A stretch of DNA of 64,000 nucleotides from Rhyacophila brunnea (GCA_022495005.1 JAGYXB010001761.1:186001-250000), one strand, 5' to 3'. Positions 35,523 through 49,039 are shown, numbered from the stretch's first letter. Numbers and translations: made by a program. The notes: generated by a model from the sequence alone, not told the origin.

Positions 35523-35705
35523 TAATGAGACCATATGGGATTTTTTTATTTACGAGAAATGAATGTCAGCCACTTGCTCAACCTATTTAATTCATATTCT
35601 GACTACAAAAATACAAATTAACAATATGTGTATTTGCCAGACACAAGAATCAAATCTGGGACACACGACATTAAAAACTGATATTTAAGCCGTTTTGTCA
35701 CCGTG
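35523..35705 (-). mobile_element. SINE-B copy 3
   Basis: Same body as the other copies (atttacgagaaatgaatgtc, cacttgctcaacc, gtgtatttgccaga). The B-box relic is aagaatcaaatctgggac (minus strand gatttgattctt). The A-box half is degraded. Confidence 0.55.
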
Positions 35706-36172
35706 GGCATGTTCTTATTCTTCTTCTTTCGCCCTGTCACGACCCAGCATTGGTTCACAAGTTCGCGCTACTTTCCTCGATCCATCGCCAACTCTTAGGC
35801 CTCCCGCAATTCCAGACCTCTAACAACTAATCCGGCATCTGTTTACTAGTATTGACAATGGTGACAGTATTTGGAGTCCCAAAAAATATGTGTTATTATC
35901 TCAGTTATCCCACTGTTGTTTTGAAGTTATATTATATATAACTTCGGATATTTTTAATGAATTCAATACCTATTGGCATTTTTCTTTAAAATAGGGTAAT
36001 ACATTAAAAAATGATTCATTTTTTAGGTAATTAGGATACTTATCTCAAAATTTACTTATTTCACGTTACCTCGCGGATGCTTTCAGGTAGCAATGTGTTA
36101 CTTAAACCTCAAAATGTATAATTTACTATAACTAAGTCCATTTTAGAATATAATATGTACAATCACGGGGCT

Positions 36173-36228
36173 TTTGGGAGGTCACTTTTGAAGACGTTAT
36201 TCAGGTAGCCAAAAGCTTTTTTAGTTTA
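36173..36228 (-). pseudogene. Tiny RTE reverse transcriptase fragment
   Basis: On the minus strand it reads KKAFGYLNNVFKSDLPKAP, which aligns with AFGRLNSIFKSDLP in the RTE fragment at 10879-11586. Confidence 0.4.
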
Positions 36229-37340
36229 GTATAAAACAGTTTAGTTATACAATAATCTCGCAAAACTTATTAAGACTAATGCAAGGGGTAAGTTTTGATA
36301 AAATAATATAATACTCAAGAATTCTCATGCATAGACACAAACGACTTCACGGCTTGGATACAGCTAGAACATTCGTCGGAAAGCTTTGAGCTGGAAAGCT
36401 CCATTAGAAATGGAACTCATCGATGTTGTTGTTGTTGTTGTTTTCAGTACTAATTTAAAACGCTATTTATATTTAAACAATGTCGCTAAAGCTCACTTCA
36501 AGGAGCTTTTATTGTTGCAAAACTTTAACAAAGGAGTACAACTGAGAGAAATATACGAGAGAAATGACAAAGTGAGTGTGAACACGTGCCTCACGTAGGA
36601 GTTGGTAACTGAGGCATTTTAATTTGAATAATTTGCACATTCGCCAGGTGAAATAATAATCAAAATAATTAAGGTGAGGACACGTTTTCGGGACTTCAAT
36701 TTAAAAAAAAATGTTTTATTCATTTATAATTTTATGTGACTCAATTCGTATGTATTATAGGTTGACTAATATTTTTTAGTAATTAAAGACAATAGTACAT
36801 TCTTTAAATTAATGTACATGTTTTCAAATAATTAAAAATACTGACGAATTGACAATATGACAATAATCACAATTGTGACAAAATAATGACAATAATGACA
36901 AAAACGTGAAAACTTTGTATTAAAACACTTAATATTTTTTCTATAACATTATTATTGTGTGTTTGGTTGATTTTGTGGCAAAATAAATAATTAAGTTAAC
37001 TTTCCACTTTTAACGGACGACTTATTCAATATATTGGTAGATTATTTATGCCATCTTTTGAATTTGTTTTGATGAACGCCTGTTTTATAAAGATTATTGA
37101 GCTGAAAATGTCCCTCTGAGGTGGACGTAACCGATCCAGATTTATTTATTAAAGGTGGAATAAGTACGTTCAAAAAAGATTTTGCGTTTTATAAAATTAA
37201 ATTAATAATACAATGCATTTCTACCATGAATTGATAGTTAACACAATAAAATAAAGAAAAAAATACTTTATAGTACGAGTAAGTAGTAGATATCTACATA
37301 AAAAATAGTTAAAAGTAATTATACTTACTTCACTATACTT
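36229..37340. other. No gene seen; GTT microsatellite
   Basis: AT-rich; (gtt)n at about 36424-36442 and a caataatgacaa-rich stretch near 36850-36900. No recognised gene. Confidence 0.3.
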
Positions 37341-37528
37341 AAATGGGTCTCCATTGAGTGAAGGTTTTGTATTTTTATGAGAAATGGATGTTAGCTACTC
37401 GATCAAACTATACTCTGACTCCAAACACAATTTGAAAAACAATATATTGTGTATTTGCCAGATCCAGGATTCAAACCTGGTCCTCACAACATTATAAGCC
37501 AACGCTTTAGCCACTAGTGCATCGTAGA
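37341..37528 (-). mobile_element. SINE-B copy 4
   Basis: In minus orientation it starts ctacgatgcactagtggcta, with an A-box-like ctagtggctaaagcg, has a clean B box (ggtttgaatcc) and continues into the shared body (ctgatttt-type, tagctaacatccatttctca). This is one of the better preserved promoter heads of the family. Confidence 0.7.
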
Positions 37529-38501
37529 AGTAAATATACTTAAGCTTATCAACCAAGTCACTGATACACTTTGATCGAATACAATACGATACAAAATGTT
37601 GGTGTTTTGATCAGGATAATTTCCAATCATAACATATTAATTCACAAGAATTATTATTTATCTATTATTTTGTAGTGATAAAATGATGTTAACCATAAAA
37701 TATTATTTTCATAATCATATAGTTATATAAACTTATAAACCCTTAAAGATTAAACGCTATAAAATGTTAATCTCCGATGTAACAAGTTGACTCATATACA
37801 AAATAATATTTCCTAGGAAGTTTACAACTGATACATCTCATTCCGGCATATTGGTCTTTGGAGAGGTGAGCAACGCGTTCATGGTATCACATTAATTAGT
37901 GACAACCCTTCGCAGCAATGGGGTGGGTTCTCAAGGGGATGACGCTTCGTAAATTTCAAACAACACCTGTGGCTCGACAGCGATAACATATTTTTGCGTA
38001 ATTTGTAATGAATTTGTGTACCGAAAAACGACGGTGACGTCTATTTTTGTTTGTTTTATTGTTTTTTGTGTACCTCGTAAATCATAAAACATTTTTTTAA
38101 CATATCTATTTATATTATATTTCAAAGTTTAATACCAAATACACACCTACTTATTTTTTTGTAAAAATTCGTAGTTTTCATTTTAAAAACCGTTTTTATC
38201 GTCATTAGTAATTCAATCAAACCCCTCTCCCCCACAAGGGGTAGGCTGACAGGGCTTTAGCCTTAGGGTCAGGGTTAGAGACATTCAAATACGTTTATAT
38301 CATCATGTAAGACTGCCGTGGATAAACTGTGGCTACGTTTATATATAACGATTGAAGATGGGGTAACTCAAGCCAGTTCGAAAATTTCCACCCGTACATC
38401 AAGAGATATTATAACGCTAATGGAATGGTCAATGTATATTACATTGGTTTCCATCTATAGAAAAACTTAGTGCAGACCATGAGATTAATATTAGAATTCT
38501 G

Positions 38502-38716
38502 GGTACAGTTCGGTTATGAGGAATACAGTGGCAAACACGTTTTGAAATTAGCTGATATATTCGATTATTTGTTGGGTTAACCTAACCAAACCTAACCTAA
38601 CCTTAACCTTAACCAACCTAAGCTAACCTCAACTAACCCAAACTAATAAATAATCCAGTATATCGGGTATTTTCAAAATGTGTTTTCCGTTGTATTCCTC
38701 ATAACCGAACTTTACC
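38502..38716. mobile_element. hAT-like MITE copy 2 (215 bp, 8-bp TSD, CCTAA core)
   Basis: Ends GGTACAGTTCGGTTATGAGG and CCTCATAACCGAACTTTACC; flanks gaattctg (38494-38501) and gaattatg (38717-38724). The centre is a run of CCTAA-type repeats in the orientation opposite to the 58076 copy. Confidence 0.75.
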
Positions 38717-39894
38717 GAATTATGTTAACAAAAACCACAAAAGACATAAGTTTGTGCATTATCTATTATTTCAAATTCCGTCAAGAATAATTGTTGGAGA
38801 TTATTTTTTGTAAAATGGTGTATTTTCAAATTTTACAAATTTATAATACTTTCTAATTTTTTTTTTGATTGTGTATTACAAAATATATTAAAAATACAAA
38901 TATAACTCGTATTGAACATTGATTGCTATCATGTATTGTAGAATATTAACAAGCATCAAAGATATTTTTAGGAATGTAATTATTATTTTTTCAGTTTTAA
39001 CTTGCTGTAAGGGTGATTTATTTATTCTCCGTAGGAAAGACTTAAATCAAAATATTAAATATTTAAATACCTAGGTACTTAAAAAGACCAGAACCACATT
39101 CATATTTGATAACCATTGAGAATTCAAAAGTCATTTTTCAGAGTAATGTTTATCATGAATTTAAAAAAAATTCTTTTTCAAAAATATGTGCTGCAAAACA
39201 TATTTTCATCACATAAAAGCACGCCGGAAAACATGACACGCATTCACTTAATTTTTAATATGGAAAAATATTTTCTGCGAATTTTGTCGGGGCGACGATA
39301 GGAACATTTTACGTTTCGATGTGACATTTAGCTATTGAAATATTCCTTGAATGGATCCGCTATTTATAGAAGGAGCATTTTCCTGCTAATTATGAAAATA
39401 TTTTGCCATATACCGCATTTTTCATGTGAAATCATTTTCAGGAAAATTCTTCAAATGACTTACCACATAATATCTACGTTTAGAAATATATTTATCAGCA
39501 AGCTTTTATAAAGCTTATTTCTGTGCTCATGCTATATGTATATATCAATTACTTTAATATATTATCACCCGCCTGTTTCAATCTACTGTTAGATAAAGAC
39601 CTCCTCAAACTTTGTCCACTATTCTCAGTTCCTTGTTTTTTCTACCACTTAATACCGTTAAACCTTAATATTTCGTCAATCCAGCATACCATACCATCAT
39701 TCATGGAATTACAATCCTAAGGGCTGAGACACGTGATACTGCAGTTTGTTCGCTTCGACGTAAGTCTTACGTAATTCTAAATGAATCCGATTAGAATTTT
39801 CAATTGTATTTGTTTTATATAATAATAATAATAATACGTATAAACTTTAATAAAAATGTACTTTATTACTTTATTATTTATTTACTTATTATTA

Positions 39895-40399
39895 CCCTAC
39901 CAAACAACATCCGCCCCACACCACACCCGGTATTAATCGGATGTATCACGGGACCCTATGTTTGGCTGTGAAGCATCAGTATTTTTTATGACTAGGAATA
40001 TCTCAGGAGCAGTTATCTAAAACTGACGTTGCCATGCACTCAAATGTGCTTTGACTGATTTTTTTTTTTGAGATTTAAGCATATAAAAGCAAATTCAACA
40101 ATTATTGTGTAAATAATAAAAGCTTATTCAAAACTGACAAACAATCTTAGTAAAAAGATCTTCAAATTGACAGTACGATGCAACAGTTTTTTAAAAGCAG
40201 CCAAATTGGTTTTTGTGATGGCGATTGTTGTGATGTCGGTTTGTGAATGGTTCGGTGGGTTGTTGACACACCCGACAAACAGCTAGTTGAACCGATTTCA
40301 ATAGTTCTACCATTTACGTACACATTGTAGGACATTCTCAGAAAACATGATTTGCATCCCGTATCTTTTTCCATATAGAATTTATGTTGAACGTTCAAC
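39895..40399. repeat. Old interspersed repeat, copy 2 (left part)
   Basis: Matches 313-800 (taatcggatgtatcacggga, ttggctgtgaagcatcagta, gtacacattgtaggacattc). It is interrupted at the AAGA target site by the LTR element, and the remainder continues at 42564-42620 (ccaagaattgactggtgtag). Confidence 0.55.
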
Positions 40400-40403
40400 A
40401 AGA

Positions 40404-40852
40404 TGTGACACCCCCGTATGGTCCCCATTTGGGGATGTCTTTGTGTATCTGGAGACGCCCGAATCGGTATCAAAGCCAACAAATAATAAAGCGCTGATTA
40501 CGAAAATAAATAAAAGAGCCCAGCCGGCAATGCCGTAAATTTTATAAAACCGTTGGAGATTTGCAGCGTCGCTTTCTTTTCGACGACGGATTCGTTGGAA
40601 AAAAATCACAAGATGGCGCGGAGATCGCGACAAGCAGCAAAATCGCGAACGCGTACATTTCGCCCTCCGTAGAATTAAATAATTCAAAATGTAACCATAT
40701 AGTATAATATTAAAGTAAATAAACTCGTCGTTTTCCATCATAATTCCGGTGACTTAATTATCCACCTTCATCCCAAATACAGACGATAAAAAAGAAAACA
40801 AAACACAAAGTGACAGTTGAGAAATTCTCTTTCCAAAATGGAGGGGAGTGAT
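40404..40852 (+). repeat. 5' LTR
   Basis: Begins TGTGACACCCCCGTATGG and ends ggggagtgata. It contains ataataaagcgctgatt and a gtaaataaactcg block that may serve as polyadenylation signal. Confidence 0.85.
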
Positions 40853-41730
40853 AAGTGGCCCCAGTCAACGTGGGACTACGCTTCTTGATTTTGATCGTCT
40901 GGAATCAAGAAACAGGTGAAATTTCTTTCACCCGGACACACACCCTGAGATCCAAACACCGGAATAGGAAACGGCGAGGAAGAAACATCCAGAGGCTTGC
41001 CTCTGGTGGCGCTCAACAAAATATAATAAAAAAGCAGTAGAAAGAGGATGCTGCTAAAGCCAAGCCAGTGAAGAAAAGAGCAGAAACACCCGGATTGCGA
41101 AGTCAGGGCTCCCAATGTACTCCCGACCAACTGCATCCGCCAGCGAACTTGGCCCACGGACGAGTGTATCGGGCAAGACCCTGGCTCCAACGAGGGAAAA
41201 CGGCATCAAACGCCCTGCATCATCAGCCGCTTGAGCCCTCTTCGTCAACAGCAGCGTGTCTGTGAGCCTTGCAATCAGCCCTGGCCCAGATGCACCAGGA
41301 CGAAGAGAGCTACAAAGCGGCCTTCTTCAGCTGAGCAAAGCAGCCTCCATCAGCGGATAGCAGCCAAGCAGCATCCTCAGCCATTAGCATCATAGATTAG
41401 TTAGTTTTAAGTGTTTTGTGTTTGGAAACGATGCATAATAAGTTATTTCAGTTCTCGAAGTGGAAAATTTTACAACCTGGAGCGGTTGTATGAGGCAGAA
41501 TGGCGTTCCGGTCCATTTCGGGCCCTGATATATTTTTAAAATTATTTTTATAAACACTAAAGCCATTTAAGTATTAAATTAAGTTTTCTGCATATTATAT
41601 TAGTATAATATCAGTGTAGTGCGTGTAATTCGATAGCCGCGGCAGGGCAAGCGAGCAAAAAAGGGGGTCGAGTAATGCGCCGGTATGCATTTTCGTGAGG
41701 GATCGACTGATCTTCGGATGGTCGCTGTTG

Positions 41731-41972
41731 GGAAGGCTGGGTGCGACGTCCTCTCTCAGCATCCGCCCGTACGGTAGACATGGGGAGCCGCGAACCACTA
41801 CGCCCACAAAGCGGCGTAGTGCTGCATCCTAAACTCTCCGGTTGCCGACGGTCCGAGGGTGTTGAGAGGGCTGGGCGCGACGCCCTCCTCTCTCAGCAGC
41901 TTGACGGTGGGCCCGGGAACCGCGAACCACTATGCTACAGTGCTGCATTCGAGTCTCTCCAGCCGCCGACTT
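41731..41972. repeat. Tandem duplication inside the LTR element
   Basis: Two GC-rich units share ggctgggYgcgacg, ctctctcagca, gccgcgaaccacta and gtgctgca followed by ctctcc. The overlapping frames (for example from 41741) are by-products of the GC-rich composition and run into the 3' LTR; no protein family is recognisable. Confidence 0.6.
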
Positions 41973-42112
41973 ACTGGAGGGGCTTCGATCCTTCAACGTC
42001 TAGAGACGCAGCCACCCCTTATCAAGCCGCCGCACTGTCCAGTTACACACGCTATCGTAATCAGCCCTTAGTTGGCCCGATCCCCATTCGGGCCTTTCAG
42101 GAGAGGTGCGCT

Positions 42113-42559
42113 TGTGACACTCCCGTATGGTCCCCATTTGGGGATGTCTTTGTGTATCTGGAGACGCCCGAATCGGTATCAAAGCCAACAAATAATAAAG
42201 CGCTGATTACGAAAATAAATAAAAGAGCCCAGCCGACAATGCCGTAAATTTTATAAAACCGTTGGAGATTTGCAGCGTCGCTTTCTTTTCGACGACGGGT
42301 TCGTTGGAAAAAAATCACAAGATGGCGCGGAGATCGCGACAAGCAGCAAAATCGCGAACGCGTACATTTCGCCCTCCGTAGAATTAAATTATTAAAAAAT
42401 GTAACCATATAGTATAATAAACGTAAATAAACTCGCCGCTTCCATCACAATTCCGGTGCCTTAATTATCCACCTTCATCCCAAATACAGACGATAAAAAA
42501 AAAACAAAACACAAAGTGACAGTTGAGAAATTCTCTTTCCAAAATGGAGGGGAGTGATA
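42113..42559 (+). repeat. 3' LTR
   Basis: Nearly identical to 40404-40852, with differences such as TGTGACACTCCC at the start and aataaacgtaaataaac near the end. The right flank is AAGA. Confidence 0.85.
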
Positions 42560-42970
42560 AAGACCATGTTTAATCCAAGAATTGACTGGTGTAGTGGTCC
42601 GGAGTCAAAACACATTCACATGCACTATTGAGTATAAATATATATTACACACGAATATGCAAAATGCTGATATATATTTCAATATAACAATATGGACACG
42701 TAATGTACTCGCCTTGTTCTCCGATACTGGAGCGTAACACGTTGAAGTATGCAATATGGATTTTAAGCAAATTGATTAGATGTATGATCACGCTAGATAT
42801 ACCTCGTGGCATTATATCCAGGAATACGAGTATGTAGTTGTTTCTACAAATACTCACATATTAATGTGTATGATGACATACATATTCTGATTGACTCAAT
42901 ACCAGATATTTTTGTAACAACGTTATGAATGTAACAATACTCTGCTAAAGGCAACGGAAAACTAGATATA

Positions 42971-44296
42971 GATAATTACAAGATAAAAAGAACATTTTTA
43001 AATTTTCTGTTGAATCATATTAACTTGACAATTTTATGTATTAATAAAAACTTTTCATTGTACTTGATAGAAATACTAAATACATATTATAGAATAAAGA
43101 AATGTCATTTTGACATTTCATATTGATTTCCATAGTAACGCACGTATATATTAATAATTTAGTTGCTAGGACCCACTTAGCAGCCAATAATAGTGAGTAG
43201 TTAATTCTACTTTTAACGATTTTTTTCCGAAACATACAAAACAGAATTAACTGAAAATGAATTCCATTCTGCTTAAAGATGACCAAAAGTATTAAGGGGG
43301 AGAGGCATGCTAACAGAGAACCTAGCGAAAAAATACGAAACTTGCAATTTGAGATTTTTTTTGATAATTTAAAATTTCAACTGCATTAATTAATAAATAT
43401 GTATCTGAAAACATTAAAAGAATTTTTATTTATTTTTTAACTAAAAGATAAATTTACAATTGTAAAAAAATGTAATAAAATGTGAATTCGTTGCAGGGTC
43501 ACGTCTTATTATTACATTATATTTTATGGTCATATTTATTTTTTTAATTTAGTTTAGTAGGTTTTCAATTTTTTGCCGTATAGATTTTTGAGTAATTCAT
43601 CGTTTTAATATTTTTATATTTATTTTAAAAAACATCAATTTTTATAAAAATATAAATGTGTATAACTTGAAATTTTTTATTTATATCAAATCGAGCTTCA
43701 ATATTGGGACCATACCTAAAATACAATTTGATATAAATAAAAGGATTTCAAGTTATACAATTTTATATATTTTATAAAAATCGATGTTTTTTAAAATGAA
43801 TATAAAAAATATTAAAACGATGAATTAGTCAAAAATCCTAACGACAAAAAATTGAAAACTTAATAAAATAAATTTTATAGAAAATATGACTATAAAATAT
43901 AATGTAATAATAAGATGTGACCCTGCAACGAATTCACATTTTATTACATTTTTTTACAATAATTGTAAATTTATCTTTTAGTTAAAAAATAAATAAAAAT
44001 TCTTTTTAATGTTTTCAGATACATATTTATTAATTAATACAGCTTAAATTGTAAATTATCAAAAAAAAATCTCAAATTGCAAGCTTCGTATTTTTCCGCT
44101 AGGTTCTCTGTTGGCATGCCTCTCCCCCTTAAAATAATGCATTGTTGTCGTGTTCTGATATATTCTAAACGTTTCAAATATCTTGCTAGTCGGGAAATTA
44201 GTTAAAAATCTTGGACAAACAAGGAAAAAGTTGTACTGCACAAGAAAAAAATCTGTACCGGACAAACAAGAATACGAGCTAATAAAAACGTGTTAA
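42971..44296 (-). mobile_element. MITE family M10, copy 7, split by a nested palindrome
   Basis: The two parts 42971-43295 and 44129-44296 are together one ordinary M10 copy in minus orientation. The break falls inside the normally continuous agtattaaaaaatgcatt block, at a TTAA. One TACAACG subterminal block is lost by deletion at the left. Confidence 0.75.
43296..44128. mobile_element. 833-bp near-perfect palindromic transposon, TTAA-flanked
   Basis: It starts GGGGGAGAGGCATGCTAACA and ends with its complement, flanked by TTAA (43292-43295 and 44129-44132). The two arms of about 390 bp are nearly identical inverted copies, including gtgaattcgttgcagggtca facing its complement and aaatcaattttt-type blocks. 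They meet around a short unpaired centre near 43690-43740 (ttgggaccata). No ORF. The GC-rich end and TTAA site resemble the elements at 3642 and 54967. A transcript through it would form a long double-stranded RNA. Confidence 0.85.
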
Positions 44297-46169
44297 AATA
44301 CATAATATACATAGGATAATCAAAATTTCTCACAATAGTCTAAAGATTAACAATATTTTAAATAAAAGCCATAAAAGATGAGAAAAAATATTTAATCAAT
44401 TACAATCATTGACATTAATTTTGTGGGTATTTAGAAACAATACATCGCCTATAAAACTCTCATGTCTTATTTTTATAGTTAAGTCTTATACAAAAAACTC
44501 ATTAAATATGTTTTTGTTTTATTTATTCTTCCAATTTTGAATTTTTACTAATTAAAATAAAGTTTTCATATTTTTAATTTCGAATTTATTCAGTATTCTT
44601 TTGATCTACTGTCAGAATTATTTCAATTTGACATATTGTATGCGTATTATGGTTTTGAAAAACGTAATTATTTACCCTTTTTTTAAGTAAGATAAATGTA
44701 TATCGACCAATGTTGCGACCTCGTGCAAAGATAAGTACTTCAGCTAGTACTTAATAAAGCAGAGCATTCAACAAAAGAAAATATCTAAATATGTTTCATA
44801 AATATTTTTGTTTCGGTTAATTAAAATTACGATCTGTCAAATTTTTAACGTGACTAATAATAATTAAGAAAAGACATTGTTTTCAAAGAAGCCCTAGACA
44901 CCATCGTAACTGTTAATAATTGTATTATTGAGTTATATAATAATTATTGTTAATTAGAATTCAAATTAATTTTTAATTATGCAGTCGTTATAAATATAAG
45001 TTATATGATACATTTAATTATACAACAAAATAACGACTTCTATTCATTTATTTTGGTAGAGTTTATGAAGTGATGATACCATAAAATTTCATACACTGAT
45101 CCCTTAAAATAAATTACCCTAGCTATATTTAAAAAAAGTGATTAGGAGAAAAATTGTATCAAATTTCTAAATAGAAAAATTTACATATTTCTGCAATTAC
45201 ATTTTTAAATAATTATGGAATAAGATATATTTTTTTTGGTACCTCCAATACATCAATATACTGTAATTAATTTATATACCTAGTAATAAATAATAATGTT
45301 AATAACAAATATTATTAAAAAATCGTTAAAACTTATCTAATATTTGGTTTACGTCATTATGTATTCTAAGGCTATTGAAAACAAATGATAACACGCAAAT
45401 ATTTTGATAAAAAATGACGGTTAAGCAAGAAATACATAGTTATCACGTTATATGCTATCATAGTGACACATTTCAATAGTGATTTCAAGTTTGTAATAAT
45501 CCACTACTGTCATGCATTATCATGCCGCCCTTTATATTGTTTGACAAAGAATAGCTGACACATAAGCAGTAAATAATCAAATATCTGAAATATTTATGTA
45601 AATATTTTTATAACAGTTAATTTTTATTTAAAAATGCTACTAGAAGTCTGTCTTCTATTTATAAGCTGGCGTGCTGGTTTCCCCCTCCCCCCCGCTTCAG
45701 CATCTATCTCGAGAGTATTAATTACGATGATCACAATTGATTCATTATTCTGATTGTTCCTAAATAACTTCTTGTTATTCAAATTTTCCAATTAAACACT
45801 TTTCCGTTTTAATATACTACATATAAACAGAACGAGGTGAAATAAAAACAAGAACACATAAGGTATGGCGAGTTCAAAATTGTTAATTTACAGAAAATAA
45901 ACACTTTCATCACACGTACGGCTGGTGAGATGGCATGATACGAGTGATGCGACTTCTATCTAGTTCTGATACCTTTAAATACCAAGAAAAATGACACTGA
46001 ACCGGTGTTGTCTGCCGTAATGTAATTAACGTACAATACCTTAATTTTGATTCCGCGAAAAATGTAAAATACTATACATTGAAGAATTCAAGACGAAAAA
46101 TGTTTTTGTACCTCTACATTTTTCAGAATTGATATAACTCTTACACTTTTGTACTATAATCAGCATTTA
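44297..46169. other. No gene seen
   Basis: Long AT-rich stretch with no coding frame, tRNA-like head or repeat pair recognised. A C-run (ccccctcccccccgc) lies at about 45681-45695. Confidence 0.35.
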
Positions 46170-46624
46170 AAATAATTACAAGATAAAAATAACTTTTTAT
46201 ATACTTACAACGTTTTTAAATTTTTGTTGAATCATATAAACTTGACTTGACTAACTTAAACGATCAAAAAAATTTGTACTTGATAGAAATAATACTGAAA
46301 TGTCATTTTGACATGTCATATTGATTTCCATAGTAACGCACGTATATATTAATAATTTTGTTACAAGGACCCCATAACCCCTCCCCTACCTCTAACAACC
46401 AATAATGGTGTCAAAATAATTTTTCATACAAAACTGAATTAACTGAAAATGAATTCAATTCTACTTAAAGATGGCTAAAAGTATTTGAAAAAATGCATTG
46501 GCATCGTGTTCTGATATATTCTAAAAGTTTCAAATATCTAGCTAGTCGAGAAGTTAATTAAAAAATCGATTGCAAGATTTGTACCGGACAAATAAGCATA
46601 CAAGCTAAGAAAAGCGTTGTAATA
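46170..46624 (-). mobile_element. MITE family M10, copy 8
   Basis: Minus copy, well preserved from aattacaagataaaaataac to agaaaagcgttgtaa; it includes cgcacgtatatattaataat and ctagctagtcgagaagttaa. Confidence 0.7.
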
Positions 46625-47997
46625 ATAAAACATGGCACCACTGTACTACATACTTTTTTCATATGATGAGAGCTTAGCGTGGGCTTACGTGACGTGATAA
46701 CAATCTGTCTGGCTTTAATGCCTATTATATTTTTTTATTATTTATTTATTTATTTCTCATTGAGATGTAACATCTTTGTCTGGATAATCTAATTTATAAA
46801 TATATTATTTCTACTGAAAAGTTTATTGAATATTTTCAAAACAAAAAAATTTAGTGTTATTATTTCCAAATTAAAATTTACGTTGACATTGCTATTTTAA
46901 TGTAATGGAAAACTATTTACAAACCATGAAAAAGATACTATCAAATACATAGTCCCATACCTTACCGTATTTGCCCCCATCGTTAGCAATACCGAGTAGA
47001 TAACGTATCATTCGATTTATTTTTTGGTTATACTATCATATTAATACCTTGGAATAAACATGGCATGCGAGCCTTCTACAGCATGTGTGGACTGCACACC
47101 ACTATACAATATACGTAATAATATGTATTGTAGAGTAGATACAAAATGCATACTCGTACATAATTGTTGGAATTGTTTTGAATGGGTTTAAGGCTTTAAC
47201 GATCAATTAAAGACAAGGATGACGGCATACAATTTATTCCATAATAATAATATATTATTGAAGGTTGTTAATTGAAAGCTCTCCAATTTAGAAGCTTAGC
47301 GAATAGAAATAATTGATAAAAGCTTCGTAATAATGTTGAAATAAATATTAATTTAATTCTACCAAAGAAGTACATTTTATTTTTCTAAAATCATTATCAG
47401 TATACCTATTTATTCCGTACCAGCTTAATTTAATATATAATTATCATTTCGGCCAAAAATTGTATTATACTAATAAATTTTAATTGCATGTCAAGTTTAT
47501 TGTCGTGAATCAATTACCAATTTAAACAGTTATAATTCAGGGTAATAGGAAATGTTTGAACTTTTCGACGATTCCAAACCTTTTTTGTTTGTAGAAACTC
47601 TCAAATAAAATCTCCGAAATCCCTACTTGGCTAACACAATATACTTGGTTTGACATAATTATTATTGTGTGCATAATATGACATAATAAACAAATAAAAA
47701 TAAAAAAGCCTTTTTATTTCTTACAAACAAAAGTAAATGACAGTTAATTCACTATCTAATGAATATATAATATATAACCTAGGAATATATATATTATGTA
47801 TATATATATATATATATCTATCTATGATTATATTATCTACTTATTTTCTAGTTTATATAATAATATTAATTATCATTATTTTTTTTATATTTTTTTGTAA
47901 TACATATATATATTAGGATTTTTTTATTTTGTATATAATACTATTAGATAATGTTTATAAATTAAACAGTGATTTGTAATTAGTTTGTTTGGTTTGT
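46625..47997. other. No gene seen; microsatellites
   Basis: AT-rich, with (ttta)n at about 46738-46760 and (ta)n at about 47798-47818 and 47903-47911. Confidence 0.35.
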
Positions 47998-48300
47998 AAG
48001 AACCCCTCTTCGAGTGAAGGCCTCCTCCAAAGAGTCCCACTTGACTCTGTTTTTGGCTATTTGTAGTCAATTTGGGCCCGCTGTCTTTATGATGTCGTCT
48101 TGCCATCTCGCATGGGGTCTTCCTCTATAGCGTTTCCCTTTTGGGCCGTTCCATAAAGTAATTATTTTTGTCCATCTTTCATCTTGTAGTCGCACTACAT
48201 GTCCCACCCATTTCCATTTAAGTCTTTGAGCATGGATTAGAGCGTCTGTGGCTTTTGAAATATTTCTTATTTTTGTGTATCTTATTTTTTGTCTTTTATT
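47998..48300 (-). pseudogene. LINE reverse transcriptase C-terminal fragment (RTE-like)
   Basis: On the minus strand the frame reads ALIHAQRLKWKWVGHVVRLQ, DERWTKI, GPKGKRYRGRPHARWQDDII, then a GPxW segment, NRVKWDSLEEAFTRRG. This is the WxGHV...GRPxxRWxDDI...W..LEEAF signature at the end of RTE-type LINE proteins. The RT core is absent and stops break the upstream part. Confidence 0.7.
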
Positions 48301-49039
48301 GATATATAATAAGACATACCTACATGGAAATCAGAAGGATTAATCCAAAATTATATTTAACTCATACATTTTAATGAGGTATTAAAAAAGTATTTTAGTA
48401 CTATATCTTAATTTAATAATTATTGTTGTAAATCAAATGAAAACAGTTTTCTCTGTACGTCTATCTGGTTTAATGCTTATAAAAATAGATTGTAAAAAAT
48501 AACTATAATAGAGGATTATGATGTTGAAAAATAATATATGGTCCATAATCTGCATTTTCCTTGTCAATTAAATCAAAATTAAAGATTTATTTCCTTAAAT
48601 AGTGAGTTATTGATATATTATTTTAGAATGATGCAAATGATGTAATTATAATGTAGATATTATGGTGAAACGTCATACGTTTATTCTATGTTATATTACT
48701 TATTTCACATTGTAAATTAAATGATTATAGATGTGAAAGAATAACTATTTAGTATTATGTGCGATGTAACTGCTCAAGTTGAGCTTTGGTTTGACTAGAA
48801 GCTATTTTTAATTGTTATTTGGCCGATTATGATCCCAATCCAATCCTTAAGCCCGCATATATATCATATATCCACTAATCCTCATTTATTGTTGTCATCC
48901 AGGTGCTTAACTATTTAACGAGTCACCGGTGATTGATAAAAAGACAGTTATTCATAGACCACGAGCCAGTCAAATTACTACAGTGTGACCGTCATCCAAG
49001 ACATAATTCAATTCGAGTCTTCTTACGAACTCAGTCAAT

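Larger units (their letters stand above)
40404..42559 (+). mobile_element. Non-autonomous LTR retrotransposon (TRIM/LARD type)
   Basis: Two direct LTRs (40404-40852 and 42113-42559, about 447-449 bp) start TGTGACAC and end GGGAGTGATA and differ at roughly a dozen positions. The flanks share AAGA (40400-40403 and 42560-42563). The copy of the old repeat at 313-850 confirms the empty site. The internal 1.26 kb is GC-rich and has no gag, protease, RT or integrase, so the element depends on a partner. A tggcccc at 40856 just after the 5' LTR is a possible primer-binding site, and a purine-rich aggagaggtg precedes the 3' LTR. An older solo LTR of the family lies at 11823-12274. Confidence 0.85.

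Noticed and set aside
40382..42408. Overlapping reading frames of 60-170 codons in the LTR element
   Set aside because: They appear in both LTRs and on both strands, run through LTR boundaries, and show no protein motif; they reflect higher GC content only.
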